Source of the DNA: Burkholderiales bacterium
Lineage (GTDB): Bacteria; Pseudomonadota; Gammaproteobacteria; Burkholderiales; SG8-41
Reading direction: 5' to 3'
Assembly (NCBI GenBank): GCA_019746155.1
Contig: JAIESJ010000014.1
Span: forward strand, 1 to 13,078
Length of the DNA stretch: 13,078 bases
The notes below the pieces were generated by a model. That model worked only from the letters and a program-made list of their open reading frames with translations. It was not told where the DNA came from and made no database searches. Made by a program: the position numbers and the translations under genes. Numbering within the stretch: the first letter of the stretch is position 1; each line of letters begins with the position of its first letter. Shown here one piece after another: positions 7,378 through 13,078 of this stretch.

Positions 7378-7463
7378 AGCAGCCTGTCGCCAAAGCATCA
7401 GTTAACAGCGATCCATTAACGCTATGCGTTCCGGCGAATGGGAGCCAAGTTCGACAGGCTGCT
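7378..7463. repeat. Inverted repeat with 12-base perfect arms flanking the hydrolase 3' end
   Basis: AGCAGCCTGTCG (7378-7389) is the exact reverse complement of CGACAGGCTGCT (7452-7463), with 62 bases between. The right arm reads CCAAGTTCGACAGGCTGCTA in context. This resembles the reverse complement of the 7243 arm (CCCAAGTCCGACGAACTCCTA), so both probably belong to one REP/MITE-like family. The right arm contains part of the stop codon of the leftward hydrolase gene. No transposase is encoded nearby. Confidence 0.5.
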
Positions 7464-8346
7464 ACGAACTGAAAAAACCGCGCAGTTCGTTATAGACCTC
7501 GTCCGGCGCCTGCTCCGCCGGGTAGTGGCCGCACGGCAGCGAGCGGATGCGCACGATGTTCGAGCAATACTGCGGCCAGGCCTTGCGCGGATCGAAGAAC
7601 TTCTCGGTGTGGCTTTTCTCGCCCCAGTAAATCGCCGCCGGACACCCGATCCTGCGCCCCGCCTCGAAATCGGCCTGGTCCATCTCGAAATCGATGGTCG
7701 CCCCGGCGCGGTAGTCCTCACACACGCCGTGGATGTTTTCCGGCGTGCAGCAGCGCGCATATTCCTTGAGCGTCTCCTCCGAGAATCCGCCCTTGCCGAT
7801 GCCCATTTTGGTGAGCTTCTTGAGGATGTAGTAATCCTCCTTGCCTGCGATCAGCTTCTCCGGGATATCGTAGGGCTGGGCCATGAAAAACCAGTGGTAG
7901 GAGTTGAGCGCCCATTCACGCGAGATGTGGGTCAATACGTGGTGCGTGGGCAGAATGTCGAAGCTCGCGAACTTGAGCACCTTGTCGGGATGATCGAGCG
8001 CCATGCGAAACGCGGTGCGCGCGCCGCGGTCGTGGCCGGCCACGAAAAACTGCCTGAAACCCAGATGCTGCATCACCTCGACTTGGTCCTGCGCCATGCG
8101 GCGGAAGGAATAGTTGCTGTGATCCTCTTTGCCGCGCGGCTTGCCGCTGTCGCCGTAGCCCCGCAGATCGGTGGCGACCACGGTGAAATCCTGCGCCAGC
8201 CGCGGCGCGACCAGGTGCCAATGCACATGCGTGAGCGGATTGCCGTGAATCAGAAGCAGCGGCGGCCCGTTGCCGCCGTAGCGCAGGTTGATCTTCACCT
8301 CCGGGTCGCTGGTCTGAACCTGTATCCGCTGAAATCCTTCGAACAC
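7462..8346 (-). CDS. Alpha/beta hydrolase, haloacetate (fluoroacetate) dehalogenase-like
   Basis: This 294-residue protein is an alpha/beta hydrolase of the haloacetate dehalogenase/epoxide hydrolase type. Such enzymes form an ester with an active-site Asp and, in the dehalogenases, release halide from a 2-haloacid. Visible parts are HGNPLTHVHW (oxyanion region, 34-43), DLRGYGDSGKP (60-70) and GHDRGAR with nucleophile Asp106 (104-110). Arg107 and Arg110 would bind the carboxylate. Asp130 and His274 (CGHYPAEQAP) complete the triad. His151, Trp152 and Tyr212 match the fluoride pocket described for Rhodopseudomonas fluoroacetate dehalogenase. The start is GTG 8346, with AAGGAG five bases upstream. 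It is a cytoplasmic protein with no signal peptide. It converges on the binding-protein operon and shares its strand with the gabD-like gene, 293 bases upstream, so a shared transcript is uncertain. A related ester or epoxide hydrolase remains possible. Confidence 0.88.
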   Translation of the reverse strand: MFEGFQRIQVQTSDPEVKINLRYGGNGPPLLLIHGNPLTHVHWHLVAPRLAQDFTVVATDLRGYGDSGKPRGKEDHSNYSFRRMAQDQVEVMQHLGFRQFFVAGHDRGARTAFRMALDHPDKVLKFASFDILPTHHVLTHISREWALNSYHWFFMAQPYDIPEKLIAGKEDYYILKKLTKMGIGKGGFSEETLKEYARCCTPENIHGVCEDYRAGATIDFEMDQADFEAGRRIGCPAAIYWGEKSHTEKFFDPRKAWPQYCSNIVRIRSLPCGHYPAEQAPDEVYNELRGFFSS

Positions 8347-8405
8347 TGTATCTCCTTGTGCCTGGGCTTTTTTCAGAAAGCGCTACGCTACACCAACTGT
8401 TGCCT

Positions 8406-8428
8406 CCTCTCTCCCTTTGGGAGAGAGG
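8406..8428. repeat. Perfect 10-base-stem hairpin of the common proteobacterial REP type
   Basis: CCTCTCTCCC (8406-8415) and GGGAGAGAGG (8419-8428) pair perfectly around TTT, and the right arm continues as CCGGGAGTGAGGG. This matches the recurrent intergenic palindrome pattern seen in many Proteobacteria, here between two leftward genes. Its reverse strand reads as the artefactual peptide SLTPGLSPKGRE often seen in false gene calls. It may stabilise transcript ends or attenuate transcription between gabD and the hydrolase gene. Confidence 0.6.
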
Positions 8429-8639
8429 CCGGGAGTGAGGGATTGAGCACGTCTCGCAGTCTGGAAAAGCTCAATAATGGCGCATGGCGGGTTCAGCCCC
8501 CGGCGCTGGTGGACGGGCCTTTGAGGTTCGACGGTATTGCCTCGATGCGCAGGCAGAAGTGGTCCATGTTGCGTGCCTCGCTGCCGGGCGCCGCACCGCC
8601 GCGTATCACCGCACGGCGGCATTCGCAAGTCGGGTATTT

Positions 8640-10121
8640 CTACTTGGTGATATCGCCCATGCACAGGTATTTCACCTCGAGAAACTCGTCCATACCGTAC
8701 TTCGAGCCTTCGCGGCCTATGCCCGATTCCTTCATGCCGCCGAACGGCGCTACTTCGGTCGAGATGATGCCGACGTTGATGCCGACGATGCCGGATTCGA
8801 TCGCCTCGGCCACGCGCCAGACGCGGCCGATGTCGCGGCTGTAGAAATAAGCCGCCAGGCCGTACTCGGTGTCGTTGGCAAGCCTGATCAGCTCGTCTTC
8901 GGTCTTGAAGCGGTAAAGCGGCGCCACCGGGCCGAAGGTTTCCTCGTGGGTAACCTTCATCCTGGGTGTCACGTCGGCGAGCACGGTGGGCTGGAAGAAC
9001 TGCCCGCCTTTCTCATGGCGCTTGCCGCCGGTCAGGACACGCGCGCCTTTGCCCAGCGCATCGGAGATGTGTTCTTCGACTTTCTCTATCGCCTTCATGT
9101 CGATCAGCGGCCCCTGCACCACACCGTCCTCCAGACCATTGCCGACCTTCATCTTGCTCACCTTCTCGGCAAGCTTCCTGGCGAAAGCCTCGTAGACGCC
9201 GTCCTGGATGAACAGACGGTTGGCGCAAACGCAGGTCTGCCCGCTGTTGCGATACTTGGAAGCCATGGCGCCTTCGACCGCCGAATCGATGTCGGCATCG
9301 TCGAACACGATGAACGGCGCGTTGCCGCCGAGCTCGAGCGAAACCTTCTTCACGGTGGACGCGCACTGCTGCATCAGCAGTTTGCCGACCTCGGTCGAAC
9401 CGGTGAAGGTGAACTTGCGCACCAGCGGATTGGTGGTCAATTCCTTGCCGATCGGGCCGGAGGAGCCGGTGACCACCGACAGCACGCCTTTCGGAATGCC
9501 GGCGCGCTCGGCAAGCTCGCACAACGCGAGCGCCGAATACGGCGTCTGGGAGGCCGGCTTGATCACCATGGTGCAGCCGGCGGCGAGCGCGGGGCCCGCC
9601 TTGCGCGTGATCATCGCATTGGGGAAATTCCACGGCGTCACCGCGGCGCACACGCCGATGGGCTGCTTGATCACCACGATGCGGCGGTCGGCCGCAGGCG
9701 CCGGGATGGTGTCACCGTAGACGCGCTTCGCTTCCTCGGCGAACCACTCGATGAAGGAGGCGCCGTAAGCGATTTCGCCGCGCGACTCGGTGAGCGGTTT
9801 GCCCTGCTCCACCGTCATCAATATCGCCAGATCTTCCTGGTTCGCCATCATCAGGTCATACCACTTGCGCAGGATCGCCGCGCGCTCCTTGGCGGTCTTG
9901 GCGCGCCACGCCGGCCATGCGGCATGGGCGGCTTCGATGGCACGTTTGGTTTCGGCGGCGCCCATCCTGGGTACCGTGCCGATCTGCACGCCGTCGGCCG
10001 GGTTGTGCACGGCCATGGTCGATTTATCGTCGGCATCGATCCATTCGCCATTGATGTAGCACTGTTGGCGGAACAGGTTCATGTCCTTGAGCTGGAATGA
10101 GGGTTTCACTTTCTGTAGCAT
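8640..10121 (-). CDS. gabD: NAD(P)-dependent succinate-semialdehyde dehydrogenase (GabD-like aldehyde dehydrogenase)
   Basis: This encodes 493 residues, close to the 482 of E. coli GabD. It is predicted to oxidise succinate semialdehyde (or glutarate semialdehyde) to the dicarboxylate with NAD(P), linking 4-aminobutyrate or 4-hydroxybutyrate breakdown to the TCA cycle. Aldehyde dehydrogenase landmarks are Asn165 in TPWNFP, Lys188 in IKPASQTP, FTGSTEVG (238-245), Glu263 in SLELGG, catalytic Cys297 in GQTCVCANR and ETFGPVAP (394-401). The end GGMKESGIGREGSKYGMDEFLEVKY is typical of GabD. Cys299, two residues after the nucleophile, matches the redox-sensitive pair of human SSADH. ATG 10121 is chosen because GAGG lies nine bases before it and the amino end aligns with GabD; an open extension to 10244 has no family resemblance. 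No aminotransferase (gabT) adjoins it, so its physiological aldehyde is unproven. Confidence 0.9.
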   Translation of the reverse strand: MLQKVKPSFQLKDMNLFRQQCYINGEWIDADDKSTMAVHNPADGVQIGTVPRMGAAETKRAIEAAHAAWPAWRAKTAKERAAILRKWYDLMMANQEDLAILMTVEQGKPLTESRGEIAYGASFIEWFAEEAKRVYGDTIPAPAADRRIVVIKQPIGVCAAVTPWNFPNAMITRKAGPALAAGCTMVIKPASQTPYSALALCELAERAGIPKGVLSVVTGSSGPIGKELTTNPLVRKFTFTGSTEVGKLLMQQCASTVKKVSLELGGNAPFIVFDDADIDSAVEGAMASKYRNSGQTCVCANRLFIQDGVYEAFARKLAEKVSKMKVGNGLEDGVVQGPLIDMKAIEKVEEHISDALGKGARVLTGGKRHEKGGQFFQPTVLADVTPRMKVTHEETFGPVAPLYRFKTEDELIRLANDTEYGLAAYFYSRDIGRVWRVAEAIESGIVGINVGIISTEVAPFGGMKESGIGREGSKYGMDEFLEVKYLCMGDITK

Positions 10122-10151
10122 GATGGATGTCCTCGGTGGGGTTACGGGTTC

Positions 10152-10196
10152 AATGCGGAGGCCGGCGGCGCCCGAAAGCCGCATTTTAACAAATGC
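10152..10196 (-). promoter_or_regulatory. Two mutually exclusive hairpins in the gabD leader
   Basis: AATGCGG (10152-10158) can pair with CCGCATT (10179-10185). Alternatively GCATTT (10181-10186) can pair with AAATGC (10191-10196) across TAAC. The two stems share 10181-10185 and so exclude each other, the layout expected of a switchable leader or a compound operator. They lie 31-75 bases upstream of the gabD ATG. A -10-like TAAAAT on the reverse strand falls in the second stem, so this DNA may be promoter rather than transcribed leader. No known riboswitch class was recognised. Confidence 0.3.
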
Positions 10197-10231
10197 GACC
10201 GTACCATCGCAGCGCTTTTCTCGTCCAAATG

Positions 10232-10250
10232 AACCAATTATCAACCAATT
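10232..10250. promoter_or_regulatory. Tandem direct repeat AACCAATT, 11-base period, upstream of gabD
   Basis: AACCAATT occurs at 10232-10239 and again at 10243-10250, separated by ATC, so the copies fall on the same face of the helix. The site is 111-129 bases upstream of the gabD start. Direct repeats in phase with the helix are typical of dimeric activators, including MocR-type regulators such as GabR, which controls gab genes in Bacillus. A link with the MocR-type gene at the left end of the window is speculation. Confidence 0.35.
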
Positions 10251-10280
10251 GCGTCTTTTTTCATCCTGGTCGTGCCCGCC

Positions 10281-10379
10281 GGCATCGGCACCGGCCTGGG
10301 GCTGGCCATCTGTCGCGAACTCACCGCCCTGATGGGCGGGGAAATCGGCGTGGACAGCGCGCCGGGCTGCGGCAGTTAA
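10281..10379 (+). pseudogene. Carboxy-terminal fragment of a sensor histidine kinase (HATPase G2 box)
   Basis: In frame with a TAA at 10377-10379, the DNA encodes GI followed by GTGLGLAICRELTALMGG and then EIGVDSAPGCGS. This is the G2 box and final strand region of a GHKL ATPase domain, where family members typically read GTGLGLAI, then MGG, then S-x-x-G-x-GS-x-F. Upstream the frame stays open to 10233 but encodes nothing kinase-like: no N, G1 or H box and no ribosome binding site. About 30 residues of an expected 400 or more survive, so it is a relic of a deleted kinase gene. A normal domain would continue past the final GS with a phenylalanine-containing strand; here a stop follows directly. 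Confidence 0.75.
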
Positions 10380-10472
10380 AGCGGGGGGCGAAAATGCCGT
10401 TATCCTATCGTGGCCCCGCGAACCGGGCGCCGCGGATGCCCGAAAACGCGCTTTCCGCCGGTTCTGAATGCT

Positions 10473-10481
10473 TGATATAAT
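10473..10481 (+). promoter_or_regulatory. Extended -10 promoter for mlaA
   Basis: TGATATAAT matches the extended -10 consensus (TGnTATAAT) exactly. A recognisable -35 is lacking, since the correctly spaced hexamer is about TTTCCG; extended -10 promoters often tolerate this. Transcription would begin near 10488, leaving a leader of about 29 bases before the ATG at 10517. This suggests that mlaA is expressed on its own by the housekeeping sigma factor. Confidence 0.6.
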
Positions 10482-10516
10482 GGTCTTCCATTTTGACGCG
10501 ACCCCCCAATAATAAA

Positions 10517-11458
10517 ATGCAATCCGAGATGACCGACTCGTTATGCCGGCTGCGTGCGTTTATGCTGTGCGGGCTGCTGTCGCTGGCGTTGCTGGGCGGT
10601 TGCGCCAGCACCGGCAATCCGCAGGATCCGCTGGAGCCGATCAACCGCGGCATCTATCACTTCAACGACGGCGTCGATAAGGTGCTGCTGAAACCTGCCG
10701 CTGAAATCTACCGCGGCGTGCTGCCGCAGTTCGTGCGCAGCGGGGTCAGCAATTTCTTTTCCAACATCAACGACGTTCTGGTCGCGCTCAACAATCTGTT
10801 GCAGGGCAAACTGCCGGATGCGGTATCCGACGCCGGACGCGTCGTCGTCAACACCACCGTCGGGTTACTTGGCGTAATCGACGTGGCCACCGAAATCGGC
10901 CTGGAAAAGCATAACGAGGATTTCGGCCAGACGCTCGGCCGCTGGGGCATCGGTGACGGCCCTTACCTGGTGCTGCCGTTTTTCGGTCCGAGCAATCTGC
11001 GCGATGCGCTGGCACTCATAGTCGATTACAAAACCGATCTCGTCACTTATGTCGATCCATCGCGCGATCGCAATCAGCTGTGGGCCGCCCGCATTGTCAA
11101 CCGCCGTGCCGAGCTGCTCGATACCGGCAGGATTCTCGAAACCGCGGCGCTCGACCCGTATGAATTCCTGCGCGACGCTTACCTGCAGCGCCGCCGCAAT
11201 CTCGTCTACGACGGCAGTCCGCCGCCGGAGAAGGACGACGATACCGAAATCAGGATGAAGCCGCGCACCGAGCGGCCGGATGCGGAGCGTTTCCGTGGTC
11301 CGGTGGACAGCGCCGGCACCGTCAATTCAATTCTGGTGAGTGGCGAGCCCCCCACGCCTGCGCAGCTGGAAGCACTTGAAAAAGAGGCGCGCGCAGCGAA
11401 ACCGCAACCGTCGCCCGCGCAGCCGGCGACGGTTTCCAGCGTACCGCGCGGCGGCTGA
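10517..11458 (+). CDS. mlaA: MlaA (VacJ) family outer-membrane lipoprotein, phospholipid asymmetry maintenance
   Basis: This 313-residue lipoprotein works with MlaFEDB and periplasmic MlaC to remove misplaced phospholipids from the outer leaflet of the outer membrane. A type II signal peptide ends in the lipobox LGGC (26-29). Ala at +2 predicts outer-membrane sorting. Family hallmarks are DPLEPINRGIYHFND (37-51), including the Phe-Asn pair whose loss in E. coli gives the dominant mlaA* allele, then EDFGQTLGRWGIGDGPYLVLPFFGPSNLRD (134-163) and DPYEFLRDAYLQRR (213-226). A Pro/Ala/charged tail from about 233 to 313 goes beyond the conserved core. ATG 10517 is the first ATG; ATG 10529 would also leave a good signal peptide, and neither has a clear ribosome binding site. 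Unlike many betaproteobacterial mla loci, no mlaF, E, D or C genes adjoin it. Confidence 0.92.
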   Translation: MQSEMTDSLCRLRAFMLCGLLSLALLGGCASTGNPQDPLEPINRGIYHFNDGVDKVLLKPAAEIYRGVLPQFVRSGVSNFFSNINDVLVALNNLLQGKLPDAVSDAGRVVVNTTVGLLGVIDVATEIGLEKHNEDFGQTLGRWGIGDGPYLVLPFFGPSNLRDALALIVDYKTDLVTYVDPSRDRNQLWAARIVNRRAELLDTGRILETAALDPYEFLRDAYLQRRRNLVYDGSPPPEKDDDTEIRMKPRTERPDAERFRGPVDSAGTVNSILVSGEPPTPAQLEALEKEARAAKPQPSPAQPATVSSVPRGG

Positions 11459-11571
11459 AGTATCGCAGCCGGCCCCGGCCAGACGCACACCGTGCGCATG
11501 GGGCTGCCTTCCTCCCGGCGCTGATTTTCCGGCCTATCTGACGATTCCCTGCAGACCACGCGCCCATATCT
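11459..11571. terminator. Convergent intergenic region with weak stem-loops, possible two-way terminator
   Basis: The 113 bases between the convergent mlaA and permease genes contain GCAGCC near 11465 that can pair with GGCTGC near 11502. This encloses a smaller CGCAC/GTGCG stem around 11484-11496. No T-run follows in either direction, so it is not a textbook intrinsic terminator and may work poorly or through Rho. No gene is seen here. Confidence 0.25.
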
Positions 11572-12504
11572 TCAGGCTGAGCGCCCGGCGCGCGATACGA
11601 TGAAGATGCCGGAGAATATGAGCGCCGCGCCGATGAAGTGGAACGGCAACAGCGCTTCACCCAGCAATGCCACCGACAGCAGCGCGCCGAATACCGGCAT
11701 CAGGTGCAGGAACAGCCCGGCGCGGTCGGCACCGACCCGCGCCACGGCCTGGTTCCAGAAAAAATAGGCAAGCACCGACGGAAATACCGCGAAATAGCCC
11801 ACGCTGGAAAACGTGATCCAGTTCCACACGGTGCGGTGCCCCTGGGCGTAATCCCACAGGAAAACCGGGGCAATGGCGATAAGACCGATTGCAATCAATG
11901 TACCGGTAAACGCCCGCGAGGAAAGCTCGGGCGGGCGCCAGCGCAGGCAAATCGTATAGACCGCCCACACCAGCATCGCGGCCAGCACCCACAGATCGCC
12001 GGGATTGAGGTGCATTCCGAGCAGCATTTCGGGTTCGCCGCGGCTGACGATGGCCAGCACGCCGGCGAGCGAGATAAACACGCCGGCACCCTGCCGCCCG
12101 CCGATGCGTTCCCCGAGAAAAACAAAATTGATGCCGATAATAATGATGGGGATTACCGAATTGAGCAGTACGCCGTTGGTTGCAGTCGTGTATTTGAGGC
12201 CGGTATAGGTCAGGGTATTGAACGCGCCCACCCCCAGAATCCCGAGCAGCGTGAGTATCTTCCATGAACGGCGGATCACCGGCCATTGATCGCGCATCGG
12301 CCTCACTATGAACGGCAACAGGATGAGCAAAGCGAAAAGCCAGCGCCAGAACGCCATCGCCACCGGCGACATCAGGCCCTGAATGCCGCGGGCGATGACC
12401 CAGTTCACGGCCCAGAACAGGGGGCAGCAAACCAGCAAAATATACGGGTGGGGCCAGGCCGAATGGACGCCGCGTTCGCTCATGAATATGAAACGCGTTG
12501 CCAC
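11572..12504 (-). CDS. EamA/DMT (drug/metabolite transporter) family permease
   Basis: This 310-residue inner-membrane protein has about ten hydrophobic segments in two similar halves, the layout of EamA-domain transporters that export metabolites or amino acids. Segments fall near 20-42, 46-68, 83-103, 113-133, 138-155, 170-188, 200-218, 231-250, 262-280 and 285-304. Typical sequence features are FWAVNWVIARG in the first helix, NSVIPIIIIGINFVFLGERIGGRQ at the end of the first half, and LMPVFGALLSVALLGEALLPFHFIGAALIFSGI at the end of the second. GTG 12504 directly abuts the upstream SirB1-family stop, suggesting translational coupling. ATG 12483 is the alternative start and would remove seven residues; neither has a clear ribosome binding site. 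The substrate cannot be predicted. Confidence 0.9.
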   Translation of the reverse strand: MATRFIFMSERGVHSAWPHPYILLVCCPLFWAVNWVIARGIQGLMSPVAMAFWRWLFALLILLPFIVRPMRDQWPVIRRSWKILTLLGILGVGAFNTLTYTGLKYTTATNGVLLNSVIPIIIIGINFVFLGERIGGRQGAGVFISLAGVLAIVSRGEPEMLLGMHLNPGDLWVLAAMLVWAVYTICLRWRPPELSSRAFTGTLIAIGLIAIAPVFLWDYAQGHRTVWNWITFSSVGYFAVFPSVLAYFFWNQAVARVGADRAGLFLHLMPVFGALLSVALLGEALLPFHFIGAALIFSGIFIVSRAGRSA

Positions 12505-13078
12505 TCAGTTGAGCCGGGAAGCGGCCTGCTGCAGTTCGGCAACCTGCTGCCGGATCACGCCGGCATCGTCGGCATCGGGGTTCAGCGCCAGATAGCGGCT
12601 GAAATCGGCGAGCGCTGCGCGGCAGCATTCGAGATTGAGGTAAATCCTGCCGCGGTCGCGGTACTCGGCAGCAGCCCCGGGGGAAATCGCGATAATGCGG
12701 TCGGCCATGGACAACGCTTTCATCATGTCGTTCTGGTGCAGGAAAATGCCCTTGAGATTGCGCAGCATGCGCGCCAGGATTTCCTTGTTGCTCGCCGCGG
12801 CGATCATGCTCTTCACCGCCTCCGGCGCGGGCTCGATGCCGTTGCACAGCTGTCTGACACGACGTTGCAAGTCCTCGACGCCGAGCGACGCGCCTTTGGC
12901 GTAAGGATCGAGCACGAGCGCGCCGTCGCGCACAGTGCACCTGACGAGAAAATGTCCGGGAAACGACACGCCGTGCAGCGCGAGCCCCACGCGGCGCCCG
13001 ATCTCGATGTAGACCACGGACAGCGTGACCGGGATGCCGAGCCTGCGGTCGATGACTTCGTTCAGAAAACTGTTGCGC
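12505..13078 (-). CDS. SirB1 family protein with transglutaminase-like and TPR regions (5' end beyond window)
   Basis: The gene runs off the right edge, so only its last roughly 190 codons are visible. The first visible residues, RNSFLNEVIDRRLGIPVTLS, then VVYIEIGRRVGLALHGVSFP and GHFLVR, are characteristic of the SirB1/YchA family. An Asp follows in LVLDPYAKG. The His of PGHF and this Asp occupy the places of the His and Asp of a transglutaminase-like fold; any catalytic Cys would lie near or before the edge. Helical repeats resembling TPRs follow (roughly 12530-12770), including AAEYRDRGRIYLNLECCRAALADFSRYLALNPDADD. The family's biochemical role is not established. Its stop codon directly precedes the EamA permease start, so the two are probably co-transcribed. 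The GTG at 13017 is internal, since homology continues upstream of it. Confidence 0.88.
   Translation of the reverse strand, partial: RNSFLNEVIDRRLGIPVTLSVVYIEIGRRVGLALHGVSFPGHFLVRCTVRDGALVLDPYAKGASLGVEDLQRRVRQLCNGIEPAPEAVKSMIAAASNKEILARMLRNLKGIFLHQNDMMKALSMADRIIAISPGAAAEYRDRGRIYLNLECCRAALADFSRYLALNPDADDAGVIRQQVAELQQAASRLN

Larger units (their letters stand above)
10122..10516. other. 395-base gap between divergent gabD and mlaA, with regulatory-looking repeats and a gene scrap
   Basis: The gap separates divergently transcribed genes. From left to right it holds overlapping inverted repeats in the gabD leader (10152-10196), a tandem 8-base direct repeat (10232-10250), the carboxy-terminal scrap of a histidine kinase (10281-10379), about 95 bases in which I see nothing, and the mlaA promoter (10474-10481). 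A frame extending gabD leftward from 10244 has no family resemblance. Confidence 0.6.

Noticed and set aside
7438..8844. A 468-codon rightward open frame opposite the hydrolase gene
   Set aside because: The opposite strand carries a complete hydrolase with catalytic residues and a ribosome binding site; this frame has neither and runs through two repeat elements.
8484..10100. A 538-codon rightward open frame opposite the gabD-like gene
   Set aside because: It is the antisense shadow of a clear aldehyde dehydrogenase gene. Its translation is rich in Arg, His, Gly and Ala with no family motif, as expected from GC-biased third codon positions.
1..13078. CRISPR arrays, tRNA or rRNA genes, transposases, toxin-antitoxin or phage-defence systems
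   Set aside because: No regularly spaced repeats, no recognisable structural RNA and no matching protein families were seen on either strand.

Overview
The window looks like chromosomal DNA from a GC-rich betaproteobacterium, most likely of the Burkholderiales or a relative. The main reason is the tandem pair of TctC/Bug-type periplasmic binding proteins, a family greatly expanded in that group. The strong GC bias at third codon positions (which also creates long antisense shadow frames) and the MlaA and SirB1 housekeeping genes fit. This placement is inference; no rRNA or other marker gene is present.

Left part (1-2624): a MocR/PdxR-type regulator (GntR helix-turn-helix fused to an aminotransferase fold) runs rightward. 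It converges on the amino-terminal third of a citrate/2-methylcitrate synthase, which keeps a strong ribosome binding site but has lost the rest of the gene. About 520 bases without a convincing gene follow. This part looks less GC-rich than what comes next and resembles a rearranged junction.

Centre (2625-7236): four rightward genes separated by 27, 49 and 69 bases form a probable operon. They encode an MmgE/PrpD-family enzyme, a PdxA2-type dehydrogenase and two paralogous TctC binding proteins. No TctA/TctB membrane subunits and no sugar-acid kinase lie in the window. I read this as a catabolic module for an unidentified carboxylic or hydroxycarboxylic acid. It is the best candidate here for an undescribed pathway.

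Right of the operon (7237-10516): repeat-type hairpins separate it from two leftward genes. One is an alpha/beta hydrolase that carries every catalytic and halide-pocket residue expected of a fluoroacetate dehalogenase. The other is a GabD-like succinate-semialdehyde dehydrogenase. The stretch upstream of gabD holds a direct repeat with an 11-base period, alternative hairpins, and a short carboxy-terminal scrap of a sensor histidine kinase.

Right end (10517-13078): an isolated mlaA (outer-membrane lipid-asymmetry lipoprotein) with a consensus extended -10 promoter converges on a leftward pair. That pair is a SirB1-family protein, cut by the window edge, and an EamA/DMT permease whose start directly abuts the SirB1 stop.
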